Below are positions 1 through 9,265 of a stretch of 64,000 nt of DNA, piece after piece. The notes beneath the pieces were generated by a model. That model had not been told where the DNA came from, searched no databases, and was given only the letters and a program-made list of their open reading frames with translations. The position numbers and the translations under genes are program-made. The stretch lies in NCBI GenBank assembly GCA_947503345.1, contig CANNCW010000001.1, positions 682,001 to 746,000 of the forward strand, written 5' to 3'. Numbering within the stretch: position 1 is the first letter of the stretch; each line of letters begins with the position of its first letter. This stretch comes from an uncultured Kangiella sp. GTDB taxonomy: Bacteria; Pseudomonadota; Gammaproteobacteria; Enterobacterales; Kangiellaceae.

Positions 1-1683
1 CTGGTAATTCCATTGGCTCTTTTCTTTATGTTACGCAGTATCAGCGGCACCGTTGGTAGCGTATTTGTTATCTTGCTTTCTATCATTGCTTCAATGGGCG
101 CGGCTGGCTGGCTTGGTATTTATATGACTGGGCCAGTGTTCTCGGTACCGACTATTGTCGCAACCATGGCGGTTGCCGACTCAGTGCATCTATTGGTAAC
201 TTTTTTGCAAAATATGCGCCGCGGCATGAATAAAAATGATGCCATGGTTGAATCTATTCGCATCAATATGATGCCTATTTTCTTAACCAGCATCACTACT
301 ATTATTGGCTTCCTAACCATGAACTTTAGTGAAGTACCACCATTAAGAGATTTAGGGAACGTGGTTTCAGTAGGTGTTGCTTGGGCATTTTTCTTATCGG
401 TTACTTTCTTACCAGCTTTGATGTTGATACTTCCCGTTAAGGCAAAGGCTAGTGAAAAATCAGAATCGACCATGATGGACTCGCTGGCAGATTTTGTTAT
501 TACCAAGCGAAAAGTTTTACTTCCTTTTATGACTGTATTGAGTATTGCCATCATCGCCTTTTTACCAAAAAATGATTTGAACGATGAGTTTGTAAAATAC
601 TTCGATGAGACTATCGACTTCCGTGTGGATTCTGATTATACCGCTGACAATCTCACTGGTTTGTATGTGATGTTTTACAGCATCAAATCAGGACAACAAG
701 ATGGTATTCATGAATCAAGATTTTTGGATACGATCGAGGACTTTTCAAATTTTGCCAAAGCTCAACCTGAAGTTCTGCATGTTCAATCTTACGGCGATGT
801 TATGAAGCGCCTGAACAAAAGTATGAATGGCGACAAACAAGAATGTTATAACTTGCCAAAACAGTCGCTAGAAAAAGGTTGTAATTCCATATTGATGGAG
901 CCTGATGAAGAGAGTATTGAACTCAGTACTCGTATTCGTGAATTGACTGCTCAGTACACTTTAATGTACGAAACTTCTTTACCTCGAGGTATGGACTTAA
1001 ACAATCAATTAAATGGCGACAAATCCTCCACTCGAATGCAGTTAGCATTAAAAAACATTTCGAGTATCGAAGTTATTGCCTTAGAAGAAAAATTTGCTGA
1101 TTGGTTTGAAACTAATGCTGCTGATTATGAAATCTCTGCTTCAAGTCCTGCCATCATGTTCTCGCACGTTGGGCAGAGAAATATTTACTCTATGATTCAA
1201 GGCACTGCAATAGCGTTAATTTTAATCTCAATTATTTTAGGGTTCGCTTTAAGATCCTTTAAGCTTGGATTATTGAGTTTAATACCCAATATTATTCCTA
1301 TGGCCGTAGCGTTCGGTATTTGGGGAATGTTTAAAGGCCAAGTAGGGATGGGACTTTCCGTTGTTATGGGTATGACCTTAGGTATCGTTGTCGATGACAC
1401 CGTACATTTCCTCAGTAAATATTTACGTGCTTATCGAGAGAAAGGCATGAATCAACAAGAAGCTGTTCGTTATGCCTTCCAAACGGTGGGGATGGCCTTA
1501 ACTGTAACGACTATCGTTTTGGTACTTGGCTTCTTAGTATTAGGTATGTCTCATTATGTAATGAATGCGGAGATGGGTATTATGACTGCCATTACACTAG
1601 CCGCCGCACTTATTATTGATTTCTTATTGTTACCACCATTATTGATGCTTTCAAAAAAACGTAAGCAACTTAACGAAGACTAA
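1..1683 (+). CDS. MMPL/RND-family exporter, 3' part (5' end outside window)
   Basis: The reading frame is open from base 1, so this is the C-terminal part of a larger inner-membrane exporter. About 560 residues are visible. They show one block of several membrane helices, then a large periplasmic domain (roughly residues 190-390), then a second helix block. The second block carries the RND/MMPL signature VVDDTVHF, and the first block has the equivalent VADSVHLL, so the duplicated RND plan is evident. Such proteins use proton motive force to move hydrophobic or lipid substrates. The LolA-like protein 13 bases downstream is the usual companion and points to lipid or lipoprotein trafficking at the envelope; the substrate itself cannot be read. 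Family confidence is high. Confidence 0.85.
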   Translation: MVIPLALFFMLRSISGTVGSVFVILLSIIASMGAAGWLGIYMTGPVFSVPTIVATMAVADSVHLLVTFLQNMRRGMNKNDAMVESIRINMMPIFLTSITTIIGFLTMNFSEVPPLRDLGNVVSVGVAWAFFLSVTFLPALMLILPVKAKASEKSESTMMDSLADFVITKRKVLLPFMTVLSIAIIAFLPKNDLNDEFVKYFDETIDFRVDSDYTADNLTGLYVMFYSIKSGQQDGIHESRFLDTIEDFSNFAKAQPEVLHVQSYGDVMKRLNKSMNGDKQECYNLPKQSLEKGCNSILMEPDEESIELSTRIRELTAQYTLMYETSLPRGMDLNNQLNGDKSSTRMQLALKNISSIEVIALEEKFADWFETNAADYEISASSPAIMFSHVGQRNIYSMIQGTAIALILISIILGFALRSFKLGLLSLIPNIIPMAVAFGIWGMFKGQVGMGLSVVMGMTLGIVVDDTVHFLSKYLRAYREKGMNQQEAVRYAFQTVGMALTVTTIVLVLGFLVLGMSHYVMNAEMGIMTAITLAAALIIDFLLLPPLLMLSKKRKQLNED

Positions 1684-1696
1684 TCGGAGAATAAAC

Positions 1697-2482
1697 ATGA
1701 TTAAACCTTCAATATTATTATTAACACTCGCAACCGTATTACCTTTAACACTTTCTGCAGAAACGCCAGAAGAAAAGGGCCTTGCCATTGCTAAAGAAGC
1801 CAAAGCGCGCAATATTGGTTGGGGTGATAGTGAAGCCAGTATGACTATGACTTTACGAAATAAAGCTGGACGTGAAACTATTCGAAAAGTTCGCTCTAAA
1901 AGTTTAGAAGTTCAAGGCGATGGCGATAAAGGATTAAGTATTTTTGACGAGCCGCGTGACGTAAAAGGTACTGCGTTTTTATCCTTTACTCATATTCAAG
2001 GGAATGACGACCAATGGCTTTATTTGCCAGCTCTTAAAAGAGTCAAGCGTATTTCTTCATCTAACAAGTCTGGTCCTTGGATGGGGAGCGAATTTGCTAA
2101 TGAAGATTTAACATCATTTGAGATTGAAAAATACTCTTATAAATTTTTACGCGAAGACGAAGTCGATGGTGATAAAGTTTTTGTTTCTGAACTTTATCCT
2201 CTCTATAAAAATTCTGGCTACAGCAAATCGATTTCTTGGTTAGATCAAGATCACTATCGTGTCCGTAAAATCGAGTATTTTGATAAAAACGATAAGCTTT
2301 TAAAAGTAATGACTTTTTCTAATTACAAACAATATCTCGATAAGTATTGGAGAGCACATAAGCAAGTTATGGAAAATGTACAAACTGGCAAGAGTACCAG
2401 TATCGAATGGGATGACTATAAATTTAACACTGGCTTAACTGAAAAGGATTTTAGTAAAAGTAGTTTAAAGCGAGCTAAATAA
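1697..2482 (+). CDS. LolA-like outer-membrane lipoprotein-sorting family protein
   Basis: A 261-residue exported protein with a cleavable signal peptide (hydrophobic residues about 3-20, cleavage near LSA-E). The body resembles the LolA-like fold family annotated as outer membrane lipoprotein-sorting protein, which is regularly encoded beside MMPL exporters. The motif around KGTAFLSF and the LYLPALKRVKRI segment are typical of this family. A GGAG ribosome site lies just before the ATG. It probably acts as a periplasmic lipid or lipoprotein carrier working with the upstream exporter, but that role is inferred from family and position. Its stop codon overlaps the next start by one base (TAATG), which indicates translational coupling. 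Confidence 0.8.
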   Translation: MIKPSILLLTLATVLPLTLSAETPEEKGLAIAKEAKARNIGWGDSEASMTMTLRNKAGRETIRKVRSKSLEVQGDGDKGLSIFDEPRDVKGTAFLSFTHIQGNDDQWLYLPALKRVKRISSSNKSGPWMGSEFANEDLTSFEIEKYSYKFLREDEVDGDKVFVSELYPLYKNSGYSKSISWLDQDHYRVRKIEYFDKNDKLLKVMTFSNYKQYLDKYWRAHKQVMENVQTGKSTSIEWDDYKFNTGLTEKDFSKSSLKRAK

Positions 2483-3090
2483 TGTCTGCTGTCGCTCTAC
2501 GTAATCCCGATATCACACGTCAAAGAATTCTTGATATTGCTTTTGAGGAAATTCTCCTCAAAGGTTATCAGGGCTTACGGGTGGATCAAGTATTGAAAAA
2601 AACCAATCTGACTAAAGGTGCTTTTTACCATCACTTTAGTAGTAAACAAACACTTGGTCATGCCGTAATTGATGAAATTTTAAAGCCTTGGATTATTGAT
2701 AAGTGGGTCGAACCCCTAAAGTTATTCAAAGACCCTGTTAAAGATCTTATTCAGATGCTTACTGAAGCACGCGAAGAGATCAACATGACAGAACTGCATA
2801 CCGGTTGTCCTTTGAATAATTTAACTCAAGAAATGTCACCTCTTGACGAATCATTCAGAATCCGCATCACTGCCATCTGGCAACTTTGGCATGAATCATT
2901 AGCAGAGGCTTTTGCTCGCGGTCAAACCAATGGCTTTATCAGAAAAGATGTTAAACCAAATAATGTAGCCCGATTTCTAATCGCTGCAATGGAAGGAATT
3001 ATTGGTCAATGTAAGTGTTATATGAACGATACAGCTTTTGATGAGGCAGGTGAATGTTTGAAAGATTATATTGAAAGTTTAAGCGCCTGA
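2482..3090 (+). CDS. TetR/AcrR-family transcriptional regulator
   Basis: A 202-residue regulator. The N-terminal helix-turn-helix (about residues 13-60) contains the typical GAFYHHFSSKQ motif of TetR proteins, followed by an all-helical ligand-binding domain of normal length. The C-terminal part resembles the TetR_C subtype seen in regulators of lipophilic-compound exporters. It is the last gene of the exporter/LolA-like operon, overlapping its neighbour by one base, so it probably represses this operon in response to a substrate. Having the regulator at the operon end rather than the beginning is a little unusual. Ligand and operator are unknown. Confidence 0.85.
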   Translation: MSAVALRNPDITRQRILDIAFEEILLKGYQGLRVDQVLKKTNLTKGAFYHHFSSKQTLGHAVIDEILKPWIIDKWVEPLKLFKDPVKDLIQMLTEAREEINMTELHTGCPLNNLTQEMSPLDESFRIRITAIWQLWHESLAEAFARGQTNGFIRKDVKPNNVARFLIAAMEGIIGQCKCYMNDTAFDEAGECLKDYIESLSA

Positions 3091-3180
3091 TTACTCCCTG
3101 TTGTGTACATCAAATAACGTTTTATATTCGTTATTCTACTTGTCACCCCCAAGCAAGTTGATGTTACACTTTGGCGCTGG

Positions 3181-3207
3181 AGCCGCACTTTTAGTGCGGC
3201 TTTTTTT
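3181..3207 (+). terminator. Rho-independent terminator after the TetR gene
   Basis: Perfect 9-base stem (AGCCGCACT / AGTGCGGCT) with a TTT loop, followed by a T-run on the plus strand. It closes the exporter operon. The opposite side has no T-run for the convergent kinase gene, so it is unidirectional. Confidence 0.9.
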
Positions 3208-3210
3208 ATT

Positions 3211-4767
3211 TTAAGTATTTAATAAATCTTTAAATCGTTGATATATTGGTTTTAACTGCTTGTACATTTTCTTATATCCTTGTTGGTATAAAGATTCATA
3301 CAAAGCAACATTCTCTGGGATCGGTTCAAAAACTTCACCATGACGGCACATAGCGCTAACTGCTTCTTCATAATCTGAATATATACCGACGCCAACCGCC
3401 GCATTAATAGCAGCACCTAATGCCGAAGTTTCATAAGTATGGGGACGAATTGCCGGCATATTAAAAATGTCTGCCGTTAATTGCATGGCCACCGCACTTT
3501 GCGACCCTCCACCTGATACCATCAATTCCTTAATAGGATCTTTTGTTTTCTTTTCTATAGACTCTTTACCATCCCTTAGCCCATAAGCAATGCCTTCCAG
3601 AATTGCTCGATATACATGCGCTCTGGTATGAATATCACTAAACCCAATTATAGCTCCCCTTGCTTCTGGGCCAGGCACTTTTACACCTGGCGACCAATAC
3701 GGCTGTAGCATCAACCCCTCTGAGCCTGGCGGAATTGTAGTAATCGACTTATCAAACAGTTGCTCTGCAGCTACACCCATTTTTTCTGACATATCTCTTT
3801 CCATATGCCCGAATTGCTCTTTAAACCAACTGACCATCCAGTAACCTCTATAGATCTGATATTCGATGGTGTATGCATCAGTTACGTTTGAAGGATAAGG
3901 TGGCACAAACTTTATTGGCTCAATATATTTTGAACTGGTTACGTTTATGGTGGCGGTGGTTCCATAACTTAAACAAGCTTGATTATCTTTAATGCAACCT
4001 GAGCCTAAAACTTCTGATGACTTATCCCCGCCAGCAGCTATAACTGGAACTTCTAAAGGTATACCAGTTGCTATCGATGCAGACTTATTTATTGAGCCAA
4101 TTATCTCACCTGGTTTCACTAATTCAGGAAGTTTGTTTTTGTTAATTGGCGCAACTTGCCACTTCCAGTCACCATCTTTTGCCCAATCATGAGATTTATA
4201 ATCAAATGGAATATAACCAACTTGCGAAGCTTTAGAGTCTTTAAATTCTCCGGTTAATTTATAATTTAAATAGCCTGATAATAATAAATATTTGTGGGTT
4301 TTTCCCCATATTTCTGGTTGGTTTTCTGCAATCCAGGCTGCTTGGCAACTCGCTTGAAAATTGTGTATGGTATTTTCTACTCTAGCTATTTTAAATGCAT
4401 ACTTCCAAACGCCAGATATAGGTTTAATATTTTTAACTTTCCTTTTATCCGTCCAAATAATAGCGGGACGTAATGACTCTCCTTGTTTGTCCAAATTTAT
4501 TACTGTATTACGCATAGTCGTAATAGATACAGCTTTTATGGATTCTTTATTTACTTGTGGCTCTTGCCACAACATATTACAAACACGGCATAAGGAGTCC
4601 CAAAAGAAGTGGGGGTGTTGTTCATTCCAATCAGCTTGATCAGAAAAATAAGCGTCTAATAGAGGCACTTGAGCCTTGGCAATAGTATTGCCATTGGTAT
4701 CAAAAATTATGGCGCGAATCGATTGAGTTCCATTATCGATTGCTAAAATTGTATCTTGAGTGCTCAT
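3211..4767 (-). CDS. FGGY-family carbohydrate kinase
   Basis: A 518-residue cytoplasmic sugar or polyol kinase. The phosphate-binding motif IDNGTQS is at residues 10-16, the second phosphate loop is near SYGTTATINV (about residue 267), and the adenosine motif SGGGSQSA is near residue 419, so the actin-like ATPase fold is complete. FGGY kinases phosphorylate xylulose, glycerol, gluconate and related sugars; the substrate is not evident here. The gene overlaps the upstream AraC regulator by four bases (ATGA), so the pair is co-transcribed and the regulator probably senses the same sugar or its phosphate. No transporter or further catabolic enzyme sits beside it. Confidence 0.85.
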   Translation of the reverse strand: MSTQDTILAIDNGTQSIRAIIFDTNGNTIAKAQVPLLDAYFSDQADWNEQHPHFFWDSLCRVCNMLWQEPQVNKESIKAVSITTMRNTVINLDKQGESLRPAIIWTDKRKVKNIKPISGVWKYAFKIARVENTIHNFQASCQAAWIAENQPEIWGKTHKYLLLSGYLNYKLTGEFKDSKASQVGYIPFDYKSHDWAKDGDWKWQVAPINKNKLPELVKPGEIIGSINKSASIATGIPLEVPVIAAGGDKSSEVLGSGCIKDNQACLSYGTTATINVTSSKYIEPIKFVPPYPSNVTDAYTIEYQIYRGYWMVSWFKEQFGHMERDMSEKMGVAAEQLFDKSITTIPPGSEGLMLQPYWSPGVKVPGPEARGAIIGFSDIHTRAHVYRAILEGIAYGLRDGKESIEKKTKDPIKELMVSGGGSQSAVAMQLTADIFNMPAIRPHTYETSALGAAINAAVGVGIYSDYEEAVSAMCRHGEVFEPIPENVALYESLYQQGYKKMYKQLKPIYQRFKDLLNT

Positions 4768-5606
4768 CTATTATACCTACGAGTTTTACCTGGGCTAATA
4801 TCAAATTGTTTTTTAAATACTTTACTAAACGATGCTTCGGTCTGATATCCATGATCCAATGCGATTTTTAAAATTGAATCCTTGCTAGACACTAATGCAT
4901 TATATGCACACTGCATTCTCCATTGCATAACATATTGCATTGGTGTTGTTTTGACCAACTTAGAAAATAAATTGGCAAAGGCTGTTCGAGACATATTAGC
5001 TTCTTTTGCCAAAGCCTCTACTGACCAAGGTTGACTTAAATCATTATGAAAAGCGGTTAAAGCCTTGCTAATTTGTTTATCCGCTAACCCTGCTAATAAG
5101 CCCTGTTCACTCTGAGTAGTTTTTACGTAATATCGTAAGATATAAATAAAAAGTATCTCAGCGAGTCTGTCCAAAATTAAACTTTTTCCCTCGGTCCCAG
5201 TTTCAGCTTCATTAACTATTTGTCTGAATAAAGATTCAAACCAAGCATGCTGACTAATTACTCTTGATTGAATGTGAATAACATCGGGCAGATTATCCAA
5301 AAGCGGGTTTTGTTTTTCGCCAAAGTCATAACTTCCACAAATCAAAGTCGTATATTGAGCATCTCCTTGAGATTGATTCTGTATCCTATGTGGAATATTC
5401 CTCGGAAAAAAAACAAGATCACCAGCATTAAGTAACAGTTCCGGTTCTCCATCTACCTTAATTAAACAGTTGCCATAAGCAATAACGTGAAACGAACCCA
5501 ATCCAGGATTACTAGATTTTAATCCCCAAGGAGAACAAAACTTCGAATGCAAATAAATATTCGCATCAAAATGTAAAGAATTTAATATTTTTCCAAAAAC
5601 ATCCAT
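4764..5606 (-). CDS. AraC-family regulator with N-terminal cupin domain
   Basis: About 280 residues from the ATG at 5606. A GTG start 13 codons further upstream (5645) is possible, but the family normally begins at this MDVFGKIL position. The N-terminal half is a cupin-type ligand domain (motifs around GDLVFFPRNIPH and a preceding Gly-rich turn). The C-terminal 100 residues are the double helix-turn-helix of AraC/XylS proteins, with the hallmark second-helix segment IALDHGYQTEASFSKVFKK. It overlaps the FGGY kinase by four bases and probably controls it; the divergent cupredoxin-like gene could also be a target. The ligand is unknown. Family confidence is high, start confidence moderate. Confidence 0.85.
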   Translation of the reverse strand: MDVFGKILNSLHFDANIYLHSKFCSPWGLKSSNPGLGSFHVIAYGNCLIKVDGEPELLLNAGDLVFFPRNIPHRIQNQSQGDAQYTTLICGSYDFGEKQNPLLDNLPDVIHIQSRVISQHAWFESLFRQIVNEAETGTEGKSLILDRLAEILFIYILRYYVKTTQSEQGLLAGLADKQISKALTAFHNDLSQPWSVEALAKEANMSRTAFANLFSKLVKTTPMQYVMQWRMQCAYNALVSSKDSILKIALDHGYQTEASFSKVFKKQFDISPGKTRRYNR

Positions 5607-5713
5607 AAAACAAATAAATAGTACGAATTGACAAATATTTTGCACTTAAAGCAACTATAAGTACATTTTTTTATACTAATATGCACTTGTTCATTTAAAC
5701 CTTGGAGACAATC

Positions 5714-6103
5714 ATGAGCAAATTTAAAAACATATTAAGCATTTTAGTACTAAGTATAACAGTAATGGTATCAGCACCCACTTTTGCAGATCTACCAACT
5801 ACAGATGAAAATGGTGTAACTCGTATCCACCTAGATCAATATGGTGGCTATTTTGATGCCAAAGAAACATTAGCAAGTTTAAAAGCAGGAACTTACGAAT
5901 TTGTCGTAACTAATAAAACAAACAAATTAGTCGGTTTTCAGATCCAGAATTATAAAACCCATGAACAATTAGATAAGTTTCCATTGGAACCTAATCAAAC
6001 TCGAATTTCTAGGGTAGTTATAACTGACGATGGCTTCCGTTATCGTTGTCCGATTAACCCTACCCCATGGTATGATGTTGAAGGGGTTAAAAAAGCCAAC
6101 TAA
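5714..6103 (+). CDS. small exported cupredoxin-like protein
   Basis: 129 residues from the ATG at 5714, chosen because GGAGA at 5704-5708 is a well-placed ribosome site. The signal peptide covers roughly residues 1-26 and ends ...APTFA. The mature part looks like a cupredoxin-type beta sandwich: an AGTYEFVVTNKT strand near residues 58-69 is the common 'tendency to be copper-like' start, and there is one late Cys at residue 112 in YRCPINPTPWY. A full type-1 copper site is not visible, because no His or Met follows the Cys at the usual spacing. It may therefore be a structural relative or bind metal differently. It is divergent from the AraC-kinase pair. Function unknown. Confidence 0.6.
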   Translation: MSKFKNILSILVLSITVMVSAPTFADLPTTDENGVTRIHLDQYGGYFDAKETLASLKAGTYEFVVTNKTNKLVGFQIQNYKTHEQLDKFPLEPNQTRISRVVITDDGFRYRCPINPTPWYDVEGVKKAN

Positions 6104-6106
6104 CAC

Positions 6107-6145
6107 ATCCAATAAAAAAGGCGCAAAGCGCCTTTTTTATTGGAT
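6107..6145. terminator. bidirectional terminator, cupredoxin-like gene / prlC
   Basis: Perfect 18-base inverted repeat around an AAA loop, with a GC core (GGCGC / GCGCC) flanked by A6 and T6 runs. It works in both directions between the convergent genes. The prlC stop codon (6137-6139) lies inside the 3' arm. Confidence 0.9.
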
Positions 6146-8176
6146 CCCAGAATGTCGCAATAATGGCTCTACGGATGGCTCTCGACCACGAAATGCTTTA
6201 AATAAGTCTCCAGCCTCTTCCGAACCGCCTTTTTCTAAAATTTCTGATAAAAAGTCTTTCCCTACCTTTGGATTAAATACACCTTCTTCTTCAAAGCGTG
6301 AAAATGCGTCTGCCGATAATACTTCGGCCCATTTGTAAGAATAATAACCTGCAGCGTAACCACCAGCAAAAATGTGACTAAACCCATGTTGGAAACGATT
6401 AAAATCGGGAGCAGCCACTACCGAGACTTCATTTCTAACTTGATCTAATATCTCTTGGATCTGGTTTGGGTTCTTGGAATCATATTCACTATGAATTCTG
6501 AAATCGAATAACGCAAATTCAATCTGTCTTAACATCTGCATGGCCGACTGGAAGTTCTTGGCGGCCAGTAATTTATCTAACATTTCTTTGGGTAACGATT
6601 CGCCCGTTTTAAAATGCTTAGCTATTTTTTCTAAACCTTCTTCAACCCAACAAAAATTTTCTAAAAACTGGCTGGGAAGCTCAACGGCATCCCATGCGAC
6701 TCCATTGATTCCTGCAACTGAGGCGTAATCAATTTTTGTCAGCATATGATGTAAGCCATGGCCAAACTCATGGAATAGAGTAGTCACCTCATCATGCGTG
6801 AAAAGGGCAGGCTTATCACCAACTGGCCCATTAAAATTACAGGTTAAGAATGCAACTGGGTTTTGTACATTTCCGGAATCTAAGCGTCGGCCAATACAGT
6901 CAGCCATCCAAGCACCGCCGCGTTTGTTTTTCCGAGCGTATAAATCTAAATAAAAACTAGAAATATGCTTACCTTTAGAATCAAATATATCGAAGAAACG
7001 CGCATCTTGATGCCATAAGTCCACATCTTTTCTTTCTTTAAAACTTATATCAAATAATGTAGAGGTAATTTCAAACATTCCATTTATAACATTATCCTCT
7101 GGGAACCAAGGGCGAAGCTCTTCTTGCGAAATATTATATTTTTCTTTCTTTAGTTTTTCGCTGTAGTAAGCCAAATCCCACGCTTCCAGATTTTCTAAAC
7201 CATGCTTTTGATGAGCATAAATTTGTAATTCTTGCATTTCTTTTTCAGCTTGGGGTTTTGATTTATTCGCTAAATTCTGCAAGAAATTAAATACTTCCTT
7301 TTTATCATTTGCCATTTTAGTTGCCAAAGATAGATCCCCATAACTTTCAAAGTTAAGTAAATCCGCAAGCTCTGCTCTGAGCTTTATAATTTCCGGCATT
7401 AAATCCGAATTATCATATTGTTTATCATGCGGTCCTTGATCTGAAGCTCGAGTACAAAAAGCTGTATAAACTTCTTTTCTCAATTCTCTATTATCTGCAT
7501 GCATCATGATAGGCAAATACGAAGGGTACTCTAGAGTAATCCGATACCCTTTAACGTCATTAGATTTCGCAGTTTGACGGGCTGCAGCTATTGCAGAATC
7601 GGGAAGACCTGACAAATCATCAGCGGAATCCAAGTCTTTATGCCAAGCCATAGTAGAATCTAAAATATTTTGTTCAAACTTAGAGGTAAGCTCCGACATT
7701 CTCAATTGAATCTTGCCATACTTTTTTTGCTTATCCTCTGAAAGAGAAACACCAGATAACTTAAAATCGCGCAAATCATCATTTAAGATTTTTCTTTGAA
7801 TGGCATTAAGATCTAATTGATCCGCCTTGTCATATAAGTTTTTTATAGCTTGATATAAACCTTGGTGTTGCCCCATTTCCGTTCCATATTCTGAGAGTAA
7901 CGGCAAACAAGCGTTATATGCATCACGTATTTCTCCACTGTTTACTACGGCGTTCATATGGCTAATAGGGGCCCATGCTCGATCAAGTCGATCACTGATA
8001 GCTTCCATAGGCAAAACAAAAGAACTCCAGCTTATGGTTTCTTTATCGTTCGAAGCGACCAAGTCGTTAATTGCAACACGACTATCGTCAATTATCGCTT
8101 GTACCGCTTCAACCATATGTTTTGGTTCTATTTTAGAAAATGGTGGTAATGCTTTTAAATTTAATAAATTATTCAT
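6137..8176 (-). CDS. prlC: oligopeptidase A (M3 family metallopeptidase)
   Basis: A 679-residue cytoplasmic zinc endopeptidase that degrades short peptides, including signal-peptide fragments. The zinc motif HEFGH is at residues 469-473, the same numbering as E. coli oligopeptidase A, and the third ligand Glu lies about 26 residues later in the ELPSQFLENF segment. The C-terminal FAGGYAAGYYSYKWAEVL block is the M3 substrate-binding region. Length is normal for the family. It lies 8 bases downstream of the CDP-glycerol transferase-like gene on the same strand, so the two may share a transcript. In many gammaproteobacteria prlC instead precedes yhiQ or a short downstream gene, so this neighbour is unusual. 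Confidence 0.95.
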   Translation of the reverse strand: MNNLLNLKALPPFSKIEPKHMVEAVQAIIDDSRVAINDLVASNDKETISWSSFVLPMEAISDRLDRAWAPISHMNAVVNSGEIRDAYNACLPLLSEYGTEMGQHQGLYQAIKNLYDKADQLDLNAIQRKILNDDLRDFKLSGVSLSEDKQKKYGKIQLRMSELTSKFEQNILDSTMAWHKDLDSADDLSGLPDSAIAAARQTAKSNDVKGYRITLEYPSYLPIMMHADNRELRKEVYTAFCTRASDQGPHDKQYDNSDLMPEIIKLRAELADLLNFESYGDLSLATKMANDKKEVFNFLQNLANKSKPQAEKEMQELQIYAHQKHGLENLEAWDLAYYSEKLKKEKYNISQEELRPWFPEDNVINGMFEITSTLFDISFKERKDVDLWHQDARFFDIFDSKGKHISSFYLDLYARKNKRGGAWMADCIGRRLDSGNVQNPVAFLTCNFNGPVGDKPALFTHDEVTTLFHEFGHGLHHMLTKIDYASVAGINGVAWDAVELPSQFLENFCWVEEGLEKIAKHFKTGESLPKEMLDKLLAAKNFQSAMQMLRQIEFALFDFRIHSEYDSKNPNQIQEILDQVRNEVSVVAAPDFNRFQHGFSHIFAGGYAAGYYSYKWAEVLSADAFSRFEEEGVFNPKVGKDFLSEILEKGGSEEAGDLFKAFRGREPSVEPLLRHSGIQ

Positions 8177-8184
8177 TTTTTTCT

Positions 8185-9246
8185 CTATGGTCTGTTACTT
8201 ACTAAGTAGTCCACAATTCTTTTAGACACTTTTCCATCCGTAGGCCCAACGTGATCAATGCTATATTGTCTTCTTCGTTCCCTATAACTCTCAGGGCTTT
8301 TTAACTCATTCAAGATTATAGGTTTTATTTCCTTATATGATGATACATGCGGCCCAATATCTTTATATAAAACGTTATCCTTCATGAATCTTTTTTTAAA
8401 TCGTTTCTTAAAAATTCCTCTGTAAGACCATTTCAACTTAAAAAAGTTTGCCACCACGACTGGCTTATCCATGGCTATAAACTCAAATAACGTTGAAGAA
8501 GCTTCGCTAATTAAAACATCAGATGTTTTAAGGAAAGGTAGCAATGAAAACTCTTTCTCATTTGCAACATAGCAGTTATTAAACTTATCCCATTTTCGAA
8601 ATTTTTCACGATGCGCTTTGTATTTCTTTCTCGTATAACTGAATGTGTGAGGTTTTATCAAGACATTGCAATCTTTAAAGTCATCCGGCCAATCATCAGG
8701 AAATGCTTCTATCGAACTCGGATTAAATGTAGGGGCGTATAGCAATGTTTTTTTACGACTATCTAAACCAAACTGTTCTAAATCTAAACCCCTTTCACTG
8801 CCATCAAATAAAGGATCCAACTTTGAATAGCCAACCTGAATAAATTTATCATCCGGGTACATTTTTTTAATCGTGTTCAGCCGTAACAAACCTTCCATAA
8901 ACCTTATGGTCATAGGAGTATCAGATTTCCGATAATAACTTGGCTTTGGCCCGATGCCATGCCCTAATTGTGCTGTATTACTGAATTGATGTATTAAACC
9001 TAATCCTTCAAATTTATTTCCAAAAAATATCCAATCTGGCTTTTCTACCGAATAGTATTTTTGGGCTTCTTCTTCATCAGAAACCCAATGTTGTTTTGCA
9101 TCGAGACTCTTGGCAAAGATTGCTCTACTATTTTTATTCTCATAACATACAAACTCTGCTTCAAAACCACGCAATAACAGCTCTAAATATATTGGATAGT
9201 ATTGAGGAACATAATATATATTTTGTGTATCAAAAATAATTTTCAT
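8185..9246 (-). CDS. CDP-glycerol glycerophosphotransferase-like protein
   Basis: 353 residues with the GT-B-like layout of the Glyphos_transf (TagB/TagF) family. The C-terminal half has a YAPTF loop, an IKPH motif near residue 195, and SDVLISEASSTLFEFIAMDKP from about residue 242, the family's donor-site signature. TagB/TagF enzymes transfer glycerol phosphate from CDP-glycerol onto a lipid-linked or polymeric acceptor. In Gram-negative bacteria such proteins modify capsule, LPS or O-antigen. No membrane helix is visible, so it is probably a peripheral inner-membrane or cytoplasmic protein. The divergent neighbour encodes a CDP-glycerol-forming domain, which supports the assignment. The acceptor is unknown. 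Confidence 0.7.
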   Translation of the reverse strand: MKIIFDTQNIYYVPQYYPIYLELLLRGFEAEFVCYENKNSRAIFAKSLDAKQHWVSDEEEAQKYYSVEKPDWIFFGNKFEGLGLIHQFSNTAQLGHGIGPKPSYYRKSDTPMTIRFMEGLLRLNTIKKMYPDDKFIQVGYSKLDPLFDGSERGLDLEQFGLDSRKKTLLYAPTFNPSSIEAFPDDWPDDFKDCNVLIKPHTFSYTRKKYKAHREKFRKWDKFNNCYVANEKEFSLLPFLKTSDVLISEASSTLFEFIAMDKPVVVANFFKLKWSYRGIFKKRFKKRFMKDNVLYKDIGPHVSSYKEIKPIILNELKSPESYRERRRQYSIDHVGPTDGKVSKRIVDYLVSNRP

Positions 9247-9265
9247 ATTATTGTTTATTTTTCTT

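Noticed and set aside
3181..3207. Terminator hairpin as bidirectional for the convergent kinase gene
   Set aside because: The minus-strand side has no T-run, so it can terminate only the plus-strand operon.
5641..5688. Heptamer direct repeat TGCACTT (5641-5647 and 5682-5688) as AraC binding sites
   Set aside because: A 7-base repeat in an AT-rich 110-base gap is expected by chance and no other half-site pattern supports it.
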